A stretch of 64,000 bases of DNA, from assembly GCA_965227445.1 (NCBI GenBank), contig OZ245751.1, forward strand, positions 4,960,001 through 5,024,000. Reading direction: 5' to 3'. The position numbers and the translations under genes are program-made. Numbering within the stretch: position 1 is the stretch's first letter; the number at the start of each line of letters is the position of its first letter. Source of the DNA: DT-110 sp030148525 (GTDB lineage Bacteria > Bacteroidota > Bacteroidia > Chitinophagales > Saprospiraceae). The notes below the pieces were generated by a model. It saw only the letters and a list, made by a program, of their open reading frames with translations, had not been told where the DNA came from and ran no database searches. This document shows positions 25,423 to 34,079 of the stretch, piece by piece.

Positions 25423-26574
25423 CTAAAAGGAGATCCATTTCTGGTCGCTGTTGCTACTGGCCACCACGCGTTCGATAAAACGCATGCCCCGCAGTCCGTC
25501 GTGCACGGTCGGAAAATCCAGGTGCATGGGGTCTGGTTTTTCGCCAGCCAGCTTAGCCTGCAGGCAAGCGGCCACATTGCGGTAGATATTGGCGAAGGCT
25601 TCCAGGTATCCTTCGGGGTGGCCGGCGGGAATACGGGCCGCATTCAGAGACTCGGGATACAAATCCCCCACCCCGGTGCGCAGGACCTGTACCGGTTTGT
25701 CAAGCCAGCGGGTGATGAGGGTGTTGGGTTCCATTTGGTGCCATTCCAGGCCACCTTTTTCACCGTAAACACGAATGTTCAGGTCATTTTCCTCACCGGC
25801 AGCAATCTGGCTGGCGTGGAGAATTCCTTTTGCGCCATTGTTGAAGCGAAGAAGCACACTACCATCATCATCCAATTCACGTCCCGGCACAAAAGCCGTC
25901 AGATCGGCACATAATTGGGAAATCTTCAGTCCGGTGATGTACTCCGCCAGGTTTTCGGCGTGGGTACCGATATCGCCCATAGCACCGGCAGCACCGCTGC
26001 GCTTAGGATCCGTACGCCATGAGGCTTGTTTTTGGTCTTCGGCTTCAATGCGGGTCGACAACCATCCTTGCGGGTACTCCACGACTACCTTACGGATCTC
26101 GCCCAGATCACCGTTGCGCACCATAGCCCGCGCTTGCTTGACCATGGGGTAACCGGTGTAGTTGTGGGTAAGGGCAAATAACAGATCGGATTGATCGACC
26201 AGATACACCAGCTCCTCCGCCTCGGGAATATCAAAGGTGACCGGCTTATCACAGACAACGTGAAAGCCATTTTCCAAAGCCATTTTGGCGGGGCCGAAAT
26301 GCACGTGGTTAGGCGTAACGATGGATACGAAGTCCATGCGCTCACCCTCCGGTAAGGCTTTTTCCTTTTCGATCATTTCGGTGTAGTTGGGGTAAACCCG
26401 GTCTTCGGGCAGGTAGAAGTCGGCACCGGAGGCTTTGGATCGCTCCGGGTCGCTGCTGAAAGCACCACAAACCAGTTCTATTTGACCATCCAGGGCTGCT
26501 GCCATGCGGTGAACAGCTCCGATAAAGGCTCCCCGGCCGCCACCGACCATGCCCATTCTTATTTTCCGTTTCAT
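25423..26574 (-). CDS. Gfo/Idh/MocA-family NAD(P)-dependent oxidoreductase
   Basis: A 383-residue protein starting MKRKIRMGMVGGGRGAFIGA, a Rossmann nucleotide-binding fold (GGGRGA). The start at 26574 is chosen over an upstream TTG. The segment VVCDKPVTF is the family's EKP/DKP motif, and GAMGDIGTHAENL holds the Asp/His catalytic positions. It probably oxidises or reduces a sugar or its 3-keto derivative. It is last in a minus-strand group with the MFS transporter and the DUF1080 fusion protein, which fits 3-keto-glycoside metabolism; that link is inference. Confidence 0.92.
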   Translation of the reverse strand: MKRKIRMGMVGGGRGAFIGAVHRMAAALDGQIELVCGAFSSDPERSKASGADFYLPEDRVYPNYTEMIEKEKALPEGERMDFVSIVTPNHVHFGPAKMALENGFHVVCDKPVTFDIPEAEELVYLVDQSDLLFALTHNYTGYPMVKQARAMVRNGDLGEIRKVVVEYPQGWLSTRIEAEDQKQASWRTDPKRSGAAGAMGDIGTHAENLAEYITGLKISQLCADLTAFVPGRELDDDGSVLLRFNNGAKGILHASQIAAGEENDLNIRVYGEKGGLEWHQMEPNTLITRWLDKPVQVLRTGVGDLYPESLNAARIPAGHPEGYLEAFANIYRNVAACLQAKLAGEKPDPMHLDFPTVHDGLRGMRFIERVVASSNSDQKWISF

Positions 26575-26611
26575 AAGTGTCGTTGGTTTTTTTGCGAAAG
26601 CATACAATGAC

Positions 26612-26672
26612 TGTCAACAATTCCTGTTTGCCGTCTACAAAAATTGAAGATGGCAAACAGGAATTGTTGACA
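26612..26672. repeat. 25-base inverted repeat between two operon genes
   Basis: TGTCAACAATTCCTGTTTGCC at 26612 onward pairs with its complement ending at 26672, over 25 bases with one mismatch and an 11-base loop. It sits between the transporter and oxidoreductase genes on the same strand. No T-run follows in the direction of transcription, so it is more likely an mRNA stabiliser or processing site than a terminator. Confidence 0.6.
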
Positions 26673-26700
26673 AAATAAGGAGATCTAAACAAGACGCGAA

Positions 26701-27975
26701 TTACCCAATGGCCACATCGGGTTGCTCGGTCGAGGGCATCTCACCTGCTTCTTCCTCCACTTTGATCTTCTCATTTTTAAACAACAAACCAAACAATACG
26801 AAGACAACTCCTGCGAAGATAGCCGGGAATACCCAAACGTTCTTCCAGGTGTGTGTACCGTCGGGTAACAGATTGGCATCGGTGATCTGCCCGGCAACCC
26901 AGAAACCGATCAGCATTCCCACGCCATAAGTAGCCAAGGTGATCATTCCCTGGGCGGCACTTTTGATCTTGGGGCCGGCTTTGGAGTCGGTGTAAATCTG
27001 ACCGGATACGAAAAAAAAGTCGTAGCAGATACCGTGCAGAGCAATTCCGATTAATAGCATAAAGGAAAGCTCACCGACATCCCCGAAGGCAAACAAAATA
27101 TAGCGTAAGGTCCAGGAGGCCATCCCTACCAGCAAGGTCACCTTTAGGCCAAATCGCTTCAGGAAGATAGGTAATAGCAGCATAAATATCACCTCGGATG
27201 CCTGCCCAATGGTCATTTTACCCGTTACGTTGGACATACCTATTTCCACCAGAAATGGATTCGTAACCTGATAGTAAAAAGCCAGGGGAATACAGATCAG
27301 AATGGAGGCCAGGAAAAACACCAGGAAATTGCGGTTGCGCAAAAGGCGAATGGCTTCGAGTCCGAGAATGTCACCGATACTGACCTTTTCGCCCTTCTCT
27401 GCCGGAGGTGTTGCGGGCAGAAAGAAACTCAGCAAACCCAGAGCCAGGGAAGCACCACCCGCCATCAGGAAGGTGTTCTTCAGGGCCCCGTCGGCAATAG
27501 CTGTCTGGGAATCCCAACTAAAGATGAAACTAATCGAAATACCGGCAATAATCCAGCCGATGGTCCCCCAAACACGTATTGTCGAAAACTCCTTGGCGGG
27601 ATCTTTCATTTGATTGAAAGACACCGAGTTCACCAAGGCCAGCGTAGGCATATACAGTATCATATACCCCAACACCAATGGATAAAAAGCTGCAAAGTCG
27701 GCTACATTGGCCATGCGGTACATGAGAAAGGCACCCACCAGGTGGAGAACCCCTAGTATTCGCTCGGCATTAAAGAAGCGGTCAGCAATGAGACCAATGA
27801 CAAAAGGGGCAATAATAGCTCCCCAAGATTGAGTGGAGAATGCCATACCCGTTTGTGCGCCACTGGCCTGGAGGTTATTACCCAGGAAGGTTCCCAACGT
27901 CACGAACCAGCCTCCCCAAATAAAAAATTCGAGGAACATCATCACGGACAATTGAACGCGTGTGGTCGTTTTCAT
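26701..27975 (-). CDS. MFS transporter, NupG (nucleoside:H+ symporter)-like
   Basis: A 424-residue membrane protein with about 12 hydrophobic segments, starting at ATG 27975 (MKTTTRVQLSVMMFLEFFIWGGW). The opening FLEFFIWGGWFVTLGTFL, the loop GLIADRFFNAERILG and the motif STIRVWGTIGWI are typical of the NupG-like permeases widespread in Bacteroidota. In this lineage such genes usually accompany Gfo/Idh/MocA oxidoreductases and sugar isomerases rather than nucleoside genes, so the substrate is probably a sugar or keto-sugar. It lies 22 bases after the DUF1080 fusion gene and is surely co-transcribed. Confidence 0.9.
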   Translation of the reverse strand: MKTTTRVQLSVMMFLEFFIWGGWFVTLGTFLGNNLQASGAQTGMAFSTQSWGAIIAPFVIGLIADRFFNAERILGVLHLVGAFLMYRMANVADFAAFYPLVLGYMILYMPTLALVNSVSFNQMKDPAKEFSTIRVWGTIGWIIAGISISFIFSWDSQTAIADGALKNTFLMAGGASLALGLLSFFLPATPPAEKGEKVSIGDILGLEAIRLLRNRNFLVFFLASILICIPLAFYYQVTNPFLVEIGMSNVTGKMTIGQASEVIFMLLLPIFLKRFGLKVTLLVGMASWTLRYILFAFGDVGELSFMLLIGIALHGICYDFFFVSGQIYTDSKAGPKIKSAAQGMITLATYGVGMLIGFWVAGQITDANLLPDGTHTWKNVWVFPAIFAGVVFVLFGLLFKNEKIKVEEEAGEMPSTEQPDVAIG

Positions 27976-27997
27976 GATCAAATTATTTTTCGTTTGT

Positions 27998-30900
27998 TCA
28001 CATTTCTTCGTCTAGGCGGCGGATCTTGATGTTGCGGAACCAAACGGGATCACCGTGGTCCTGCAGAGCGATCTTACCCGTTTTGCTTTCGCCAAAAGCG
28101 GGATAGTCTTTCCATTTGCTGTTGGCCAGAGCCTGTTCCCAGGCCTTGTCCCACATAGTGGTTTCCACCACTTTTCGTCCGTTCTGCCACTGTTCGAGCT
28201 GACCGTCTTTGATAATGATGCGGACCGTATTCCACTCGCCGGCCGGACGCACGGTGACGTATTTGCTGGCCTGAATATCGTAGAGGTCGCCGGCCCGGTG
28301 CGTCTCAATAGTCGCGTCGGGGTGACATGTATTGTCGAGCACTTGCATTTCGGGCCCCGTCATCCACGGGTAATCGTATTCCTCGGATTCAACCACCCGA
28401 TACATGATCCCACTATTGCCACAGGGAGATATCTTCCATTCCATCTTCAACTCGAAATCGCCAAATTCCTCATCGAACACCAGGTCGCCGCCATCGGCAA
28501 CCTGCCAGCCGTTCTCACTGCGTTCATCGGCCTTCAGGTGTATGGCCTCCTGGTCGATCACCCAACTCGAACCAATGTCATCGGAGAGATAGTTATGCCA
28601 ACCATCAAAGGATTCCCCGTCGAATAAAAGCTTAAATCCGGCTTCTTTTTCAGCAGCGCTGAGGGTGTTATTTGCCAGTGGTTCCGGACGTTCCAAGACT
28701 TCACCGGGACGATTATCGGGGATCTGATTCATGGTGTACCAGGCTTCGGTCGACCATATCTCGTTGTTGTTCGAGCTGGTCCACGAGGCGGGAAGCTTAA
28801 CGTAGATCACATGGTTTGGCTTCATACCGTCCAGTTCCAGAAATACCTTTTTGCGGTCATCGCTGACACTCGCCGAACGGATCGGAAGGTCTACCTGGTT
28901 CAGTTTTGGACCACCGTAGTTTCTGGTCGGTTGGTAATACCACTGTTGGACAGTGTATTCGTTGGGCTCCCAGCCCTGGTCCAGGGCGAGGGGCTCGGTA
29001 AACTCAATCTCCACACCGTTGGATTTGGCCCTTACGGCCAGCATTTCAAAGGTGGATTTTTCATTGTATTTCAGTCGTTGCAGACCGTACCAGTTTTTAC
29101 CGGCGTGTTGCCAGTTGCCGGTTGAACCGACGCCACCGACGTAGAGGGCACCGTCCGGCCCCCAAACCATGCGATTAACGCCGGCTTCCAATCCCTGAAT
29201 AAAGCGAAAAACAGCTCCCTGATATTCGCCATTAACCTCTTCCACGAATACGCGTTTAACCCCACCGTGCGTTACTTCGCCGTGGATCATTTGCCCTGCG
29301 TAAGGACCATCGTCAAGGGCAAGCGGCGTGGAAGGTGAGTTACCTATCTCATCTTGCGGCAGCCACACCACCGGCAATTTTACCGGCAGGTTAGCAACCT
29401 CCGCCGAGTCAACCGCCCGGGAAGCGAAGAAGGCTCCTTCGGTAATGTGCAGGATTTTACTGGAGGGAAGCCAGTCACCCTGGTTATCGGCAACGAAAAT
29501 CTCCCCGTCTTTACCAATCCCGATTCCGTTGGGCGTACGCAGGCCGCGGGCTACGAATTGCAGCTCGCCGGTTTCTTTGTTGATGCGTATTACCTTACCA
29601 CGATCCGGTATCTGCGGGTTGGCACTGGCACCACCCGGAAGGATGGCAATGGCCAGGGTCGCGTAGAACCAACCGTCTTTATACACCAGACCAAAAGCAA
29701 ACTCGTGGAAATTGGCAGAGACTTTCCAGTCGTTACAGACAGCTACATACTCATCGATGAGTTCATCACCATCGTGATCGACCAGTTTGGTCAGTTCCTG
29801 TTTTTGCAGCACGTAAATATCTCCGTCAACTACTTTCAGGCCAAGGGGTTCGGCCAGTCCCGAGGCAATCTTCTTATATGACATTTGATCCGGGTCTCCA
29901 CTTTGAGCACCATCTACGATGTAGACACCGCCTTCCGCGTCCCAGGTACTAACGACCAGGCGGCCATCGGGCAGGAAGTCCATACCGCCTACCTTGGGCA
30001 GGAAATCATCAGGTCTTGCCTGACTTAGATCGTAACTCGGGTGAACCGCTTCGAGGGAATAGCCATCACCGGGAATTCGCAGCTGAATAGCCATGGGAGG
30101 AGTTACCGCTCCGGGGCCCGGCTGGTTTTCCCGCAAGTGAACCATGGTCGTCGAAGACAAGGTCTCAAAGGTGTTATCGTCAAAGGAGCGAACCTTCAGG
30201 CTAAGACCTTTCCCTCCGCGCCCCTGGAAGTAGTCAACCCGGAAGGGATGGTATCCGGCCCGCAGAGCAATTTCACCGTCAACGGGGGCCATACCGTGCA
30301 GGCCATCGTTATCGATAACCACCTGATCGTCGATGATAAGGCGGGAGCCGTCGTCACTTCCCAGGCGAAAGGTATAGTTATTGTCTTTTGTAATCTTGAG
30401 GTATCCTTCGACGATAATGGCGAAGTTTTCCTCCAGTCCCTTCAAATCATTGGCATCGGCGTATAATTCGGGGATCACCCCTTCGTAAACGGGCGTAACG
30501 GATTCGTCAATATCTGCCAGTACGTTCAGGTCCTGAGGATACACGTAGATACGGGCCACGGCCCCTGGCAAAAGGTTCCCCTCTTCGAGACCTTCAGCAG
30601 CACCTACGAACTCGAGTTCTGAAATATCCTTTTCCGCGAGGGTTTCTTCCTCTTCGGCTTCCTCTTCCGCATCGAGCGTCATAATATAGGAGACCATTTC
30701 GGTAATATCCTCCATATCGACGTCGGGGTGGGCATTCATGATGGCCTCCCCCCATACTCCGGAGCCTCCTTTTTTCACCTTTGAGGCGAGCATATCAATA
30801 TTGGAAGGGGTATTACGGTATTTGCGGGCTACCTCCACGTAGGCGGGACCGATGGTTTTTACGTAGGTATTGTGGCAGGTTTTACAGTCGTTCCGGGCGA

Positions 30901-31684
30901 TGAGGCGATATCCCAGTGGGCGGCGCTCCTCCTCTTCGGCGCCGACGACCTTATTTTCGTTTTCGATCAGCGGCTTGGTGAAGAAAAATCGAAGATGGGT
31001 CGGTTCGTCCGGCAGCAAGCGTATGGCAGCTCCCATGTCTAAAGCTTCGATAGTACCCGCTTGCCGCTTGCGCTCCTCGATTATCCGCAGATCTCCGTTT
31101 GTTTCCAGGCTGCGGGTAGATGCGACAGAGGATACGTTGAACTGAAAGAAAACCTCTGTCTGTGGAGGCAGATCCCCCAAAGCAAAGGTCCGCTCAAATC
31201 CCGGCTGCTCCGAATCGTTGGTAACATACTCGGGGGTTTCTTCGACGGAAATGGTATCACCCGTCACTAAGGTAAGGTCGTATTTCAGGGATACTTGTCC
31301 ATTTTTGAAATGGTGGCCTTTATAATGAACGTTGGGTATATAGATCTGTCCACCGATTTCTACTTGCCACGAATTTTCAACGGAATTGATAAAAAAGGCA
31401 TCACCCAGGGAGCTAGGCTGTGGACCGTGGACGGTGGTGTACACAGCACCATCGAAATTCACGCCCCCTTTCCAGACCTTATAGATATTGGCGTTTTGAC
31501 TATTGTAGGCTGCCCACACATCGTCGTGCAAGGCCAGGGTTAGCATTCGGGGCTTTCCATCGAGTACAGAGCGGAAGACCCAGGGGTCATGTGCCCGTTC
31601 GATATCAACTTGTTTGGATGAGGTTTGGCACCCCAAGAGCATGGCGAGGATCGCCAGGCAGGGAAATACGTTTTTCCAGGTCAT
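27998..31684 (-). CDS. multidomain lipoprotein: cytochrome c, PA14, beta-propeller, DUF1080
   Basis: A 1,228-residue lipoprotein; ATG 31684 gives a signal with lipobox AMLLGC. In order: a beta-rich N-terminal region (to about 250); a class I cytochrome c with heme site C267-K-T-C270-H271; an acidic Glu-rich linker (about 340-360); a PA14 domain (about 400-530, with GSDDGSRLIIDDQVV); a sorbosone/glucose-dehydrogenase-like beta-propeller (about 565-900, with FLPDGRLVVSTWD and RTPNGIGIGKDG); and a C-terminal DUF1080/3-keto-disaccharide hydrolase domain (about 1015-1228, with LLFDGESFDGWHNY and SGIMYRV). It could bind a glycan, oxidise it with electron transfer to heme, and cleave the 3-keto glycoside. 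First gene of the operon with the transporter and oxidoreductase. Confidence 0.9.
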   Translation of the reverse strand: MTWKNVFPCLAILAMLLGCQTSSKQVDIERAHDPWVFRSVLDGKPRMLTLALHDDVWAAYNSQNANIYKVWKGGVNFDGAVYTTVHGPQPSSLGDAFFINSVENSWQVEIGGQIYIPNVHYKGHHFKNGQVSLKYDLTLVTGDTISVEETPEYVTNDSEQPGFERTFALGDLPPQTEVFFQFNVSSVASTRSLETNGDLRIIEERKRQAGTIEALDMGAAIRLLPDEPTHLRFFFTKPLIENENKVVGAEEEERRPLGYRLIARNDCKTCHNTYVKTIGPAYVEVARKYRNTPSNIDMLASKVKKGGSGVWGEAIMNAHPDVDMEDITEMVSYIMTLDAEEEAEEEETLAEKDISELEFVGAAEGLEEGNLLPGAVARIYVYPQDLNVLADIDESVTPVYEGVIPELYADANDLKGLEENFAIIVEGYLKITKDNNYTFRLGSDDGSRLIIDDQVVIDNDGLHGMAPVDGEIALRAGYHPFRVDYFQGRGGKGLSLKVRSFDDNTFETLSSTTMVHLRENQPGPGAVTPPMAIQLRIPGDGYSLEAVHPSYDLSQARPDDFLPKVGGMDFLPDGRLVVSTWDAEGGVYIVDGAQSGDPDQMSYKKIASGLAEPLGLKVVDGDIYVLQKQELTKLVDHDGDELIDEYVAVCNDWKVSANFHEFAFGLVYKDGWFYATLAIAILPGGASANPQIPDRGKVIRINKETGELQFVARGLRTPNGIGIGKDGEIFVADNQGDWLPSSKILHITEGAFFASRAVDSAEVANLPVKLPVVWLPQDEIGNSPSTPLALDDGPYAGQMIHGEVTHGGVKRVFVEEVNGEYQGAVFRFIQGLEAGVNRMVWGPDGALYVGGVGSTGNWQHAGKNWYGLQRLKYNEKSTFEMLAVRAKSNGVEIEFTEPLALDQGWEPNEYTVQQWYYQPTRNYGGPKLNQVDLPIRSASVSDDRKKVFLELDGMKPNHVIYVKLPASWTSSNNNEIWSTEAWYTMNQIPDNRPGEVLERPEPLANNTLSAAEKEAGFKLLFDGESFDGWHNYLSDDIGSSWVIDQEAIHLKADERSENGWQVADGGDLVFDEEFGDFELKMEWKISPCGNSGIMYRVVESEEYDYPWMTGPEMQVLDNTCHPDATIETHRAGDLYDIQASKYVTVRPAGEWNTVRIIIKDGQLEQWQNGRKVVETTMWDKAWEQALANSKWKDYPAFGESKTGKIALQDHGDPVWFRNIKIRRLDEEM

Positions 31685-31890
31685 AATCAACGAATTACGG
31701 TTGTCGGTTTACACTCCCAAGGAATAGTCAGGAAAGTGCAAAAATAGCTCCTTAAATTCCAAAAAGGGTGTGTGGGGCGAAATATAATTTTTATTCAGGA
31801 AAGGAGCGTACTGGCAGTCGGGAAGTTTGTGTAAAAAATACACATTGGGGTGTTGCATTATTTACTGACCTCCTCACTTAAGTGACCTCC

Positions 31891-32760
31891 TCAGTTTTCC
31901 ACCAACTCCCGAAAATCCTCGATCTTCTCATTCGGTACCGTCACCGACAGCTGGTAGTGTGCGATCTTCCATCCTTCGGGGGTGCGCTTCAGAATACCAG
32001 TGGAGCGGCAGACGCCCATCCAGGTATCCAGGGTTTCGTCCCACCAGGCGTGGCGTTGATCGGGGGCAATGGTGATGACGCGGTCGATGGCTTTGAATGC
32101 CCAGGCTGTTTCGCGCTCGAAAGCATCTTTGGACCACTCACGCAGCTCGTCCCGTAACCACCGCTCCGATTTATCGGTGCCAATGTAGACCCCGTCTTCG
32201 CTCATAGCACCAAAGAATGCATCGGCATCAGCACCGGCAGCGGCCTGGTGCCAGGCGGTAATCATGGCATCGAGTTCCTGTTCCAATGCATTGGGCTCCG
32301 ACTGACAGCCCTCGCGCTCGCGGGTATCGGCAATCTGTATGATCTGCCACCCGTCGGGGCCGTCGAACATCTGAAAAGTATTGACCCCGCAGTGACTCAG
32401 TTTATCACCTACAAAAAAAGAATAAGGTGTCCATACCGAAGCCAGGTTTTGATCGATCTGTACGTCGTATCCCCATATCTTTTCGATCAGGGTTCCAGGC
32501 TCTGATGAACCCACCGATTGTACAAAACGCTCAATATCCCCGTTGACGATCTGTGGCTCACCTTCCTCATTGATGTAGGTCGTCTGCAGGCGCATCTCCG
32601 GGTGAAAGGTAGCGCGTACTTTAGCCGAATCAGCCTCCCGCATTCCGGCAAACAACTGGTCGATCACGCCAATCACCTCGGCCCGTCGATCCACTTCCTG
32701 GCCAACTACCGTTAGCGTACTGATGGTTAATACAACCAGTACCATTCCATATTTTTTCAT
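31891..32760 (-). CDS. secreted protein with two NTF2-like domains
   Basis: A 289-residue exported protein (signal peptide MKKYGMVLVVLTISTLTVVGQ). Two NTF2-like halves follow: residues about 25-150 with VIGVIDQLFAGMREADSAKV, and about 155-285 with AMITAWHQAAAGADADAFF and a second sheet region ending WKIAHYQLSVTVP. The second half resembles SnoaL_3 proteins. Function unknown; the tandem fold suggests ligand binding. An ATG nine bases further upstream (32769) is an equally possible start. Co-directional with the upstream end of the sugar operon but about 200 bases after it. Confidence 0.8.
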   Translation of the reverse strand: MKKYGMVLVVLTISTLTVVGQEVDRRAEVIGVIDQLFAGMREADSAKVRATFHPEMRLQTTYINEEGEPQIVNGDIERFVQSVGSSEPGTLIEKIWGYDVQIDQNLASVWTPYSFFVGDKLSHCGVNTFQMFDGPDGWQIIQIADTREREGCQSEPNALEQELDAMITAWHQAAAGADADAFFGAMSEDGVYIGTDKSERWLRDELREWSKDAFERETAWAFKAIDRVITIAPDQRHAWWDETLDTWMGVCRSTGILKRTPEGWKIAHYQLSVTVPNEKIEDFRELVEN

Positions 32761-32832
32761 AATCAGCATTTTTAGTATTGCTTTCGCAAAAATGGTCTAC
32801 GTTAAAGGTACCAATCGTTTGTGTTTAATTTA

Positions 32833-33094
32833 GAGCGTGTTTGGGATTTATCCTTTGGACTGCAAATGTCTATTATACCGACAACGAAGTGGTTTGGGAA
32901 TCCAAACCACTTCGAGTCGAGTATATACTCGCGTGAAAAGGTTGGGCAAAGCCCAATCCTTTTCGGAAGCGGTATATTTGAACCTCACTGCAGCCTTTTT
33001 TCGCCCCGTAGCCATGCTACGAAGCTCAAAAAAGGCTTTGTGAGAACCAAATTCTAGACATTTTCGCCATCAAAAACAAATCCCAAACACGCTC
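32833..33094. mobile_element. 262-bp MITE, copy 1
   Basis: The terminal inverted repeats GAGCGTGTTTGGGATTT are perfect at both ends, flanked by TTA on each side (32830-32832 and 33095-33097), consistent with a 3-bp target duplication. It contains no gene. The same 262 bases occur in opposite orientation at 55480-55741 with, by my reading, a single base difference. A non-autonomous element moved by a transposase encoded elsewhere is the best explanation; a 3-bp TNA duplication is known for some IS5-family groups. Confidence 0.9.
32875..32975. repeat. modular palindromic element nested in MITE copy 1 (101 bp)
   Basis: It begins ATACCGACAACGAA and ends TTCGGAAGCGGTAT, so both ends read ATACCG inward. 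It contains three hairpins in series: GAAGTGGTTTGG/CCAAACCACTTC, CGAGTATATACTCG, and AAGGTTGGGC/GCCCAATCCTT. Free-standing relatives are at 40996, 43017 and 59101. Confidence 0.85.
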
Positions 33095-33145
33095 TTACTT
33101 CTTCTAGCTTTTAGCACCATTCGTACCGACCAAGCGAAAGTTTAT

Positions 33146-33655
33146 GGGGACTTGGGGACTTGGGGACTTGGGGACTTGGGGACTTAGGGACTTGGGGACT
33201 TGGGGACTTGGGGACTTAGGGACTTAGGGACTTAGGGACTTGGGGACTTGGGGACTTAGGGACTTAGGGACTTGGGGACTTGGGGACTTGGGGACTTAGG
33301 GACTTAGGGACTTGGGGACTTGGGGACTTAGGGACTTGGGGACTTAGGGACTTGGGGACTTAGGGACTTAGGGACTTGGGGACTTAGGGACTTGGGGACT
33401 TAGGGACTTGGGGACTTAGGGACTTGGGGACTTAGGGACTTGGGGACTTAGGGACTTAGGGACTTAGGGACTTGGGGACTTGGGGACTTAGGGACTTGGG
33501 GACTTAGGGACTTGGGGACTTAGGGACTTAGGGACTTGGGGACTTAGGGACTTGGGGACTTAGGGACTTGGGGACTTAGGGACTTGGGGACTTAGGGACT
33601 TGGGGACTTAGGGACTTGGGGACTTAGGGACTTAGGGACTTAGGGACTTGGGGAA
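33146..33655. repeat. octamer satellite, about 64 units of RGGGACTT
   Basis: About 64 contiguous 8-bp units, each GGGGACTT or AGGGACTT, the first base being the only variable one; the last unit decays to GGGGAATC. Every unit has at least GGG, so the plus strand can form G-quadruplexes, most strongly in units 1-5, which are all GGGG. Units 22-41 and 42-63 follow the same G/A order except for one extra G-A pair, showing a higher-order duplication. All frames are repetitive, so no gene is called. Confidence 0.95.
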
Positions 33656-33665
33656 TCTAGGTAAG

Positions 33666-33798
33666 GTGGAGCGTCGGGCGTGGAGCGTCGGGCGTGGAGC
33701 GTCGGGCGTGGAGCGTCGGGCGTGGAGCGTCGGGCGTGGAGCGTCGGGCGTGGAGCGTCGGGCGTGGAGCGTCGGGCGTGGAGCGTCGGGCGTGGAGC
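33666..33798. repeat. 14-bp minisatellite GTGGAGCGTCGGGC, nine units
   Basis: Nine exact tandem copies and a half unit, starting about ten bases after the octamer array. The unit is two related heptamers, GTGGAGC and GTCGGGC. Open frames through it exist on both strands only because 14 is not a multiple of three and the unit lacks stops; they are not genes. Confidence 0.95.
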
Positions 33799-33951
33799 AC
33801 GCAATTCGTTGGAAAACCCGGGCAAATCAACGATTATATTCTATTTTACGCTGGTGTAATGGAACGGAAGCCTGTCAATTATGCTGTTTTTTTTTGGCGA
33901 AAGCCTAATAGAAAATAGTAGAATGGGGATTGACGTTCCAATAAAAAATGG

Positions 33952-34059
33952 TTCTCTGACAATTTCCGCGCCTTGATGCAAATGCTTTCGCGAAAAGCCC
34001 CACTCTCTTTGGCCGTAAAGCTTTCCACGGAAGCATTTTCCGCAAAAATTGTCAGAGAA
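33952..34059. repeat. large two-part inverted repeat before the histidine kinase
   Basis: Outer arms TTCTCTGACAATTT (33952 onward) pair with AAATTGTCAGAGAA (ending 34059). Inner arms around AAATGCTTTCGCGAAAAGC and GCTTTCCACGGAAGCATTT pair imperfectly. It ends about 20 bases before the kinase start, so it would form in that gene's leader RNA. It may be a regulatory structure or the scar of a mobile palindrome. Confidence 0.5.
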
Positions 34060-34079
34060 GGTAAAAAATCCACTACCGG

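Noticed and set aside
32821..33057. Open frames inside the MITE, also found at 55517-55737
   Set aside because: They are repeated only because the element is repeated. They cross hairpin arms and have no coding features.
33146..33655. CRISPR-like repeated array
   Set aside because: Units are contiguous 8-mers without spacers, and no cas gene is in the window. It is a satellite.
33640..33908. Open frames of 60-86 codons rich in RRAWSVGRGASG
   Set aside because: They arise from the 14-bp minisatellite in all frames; no start context, no conservation expected.
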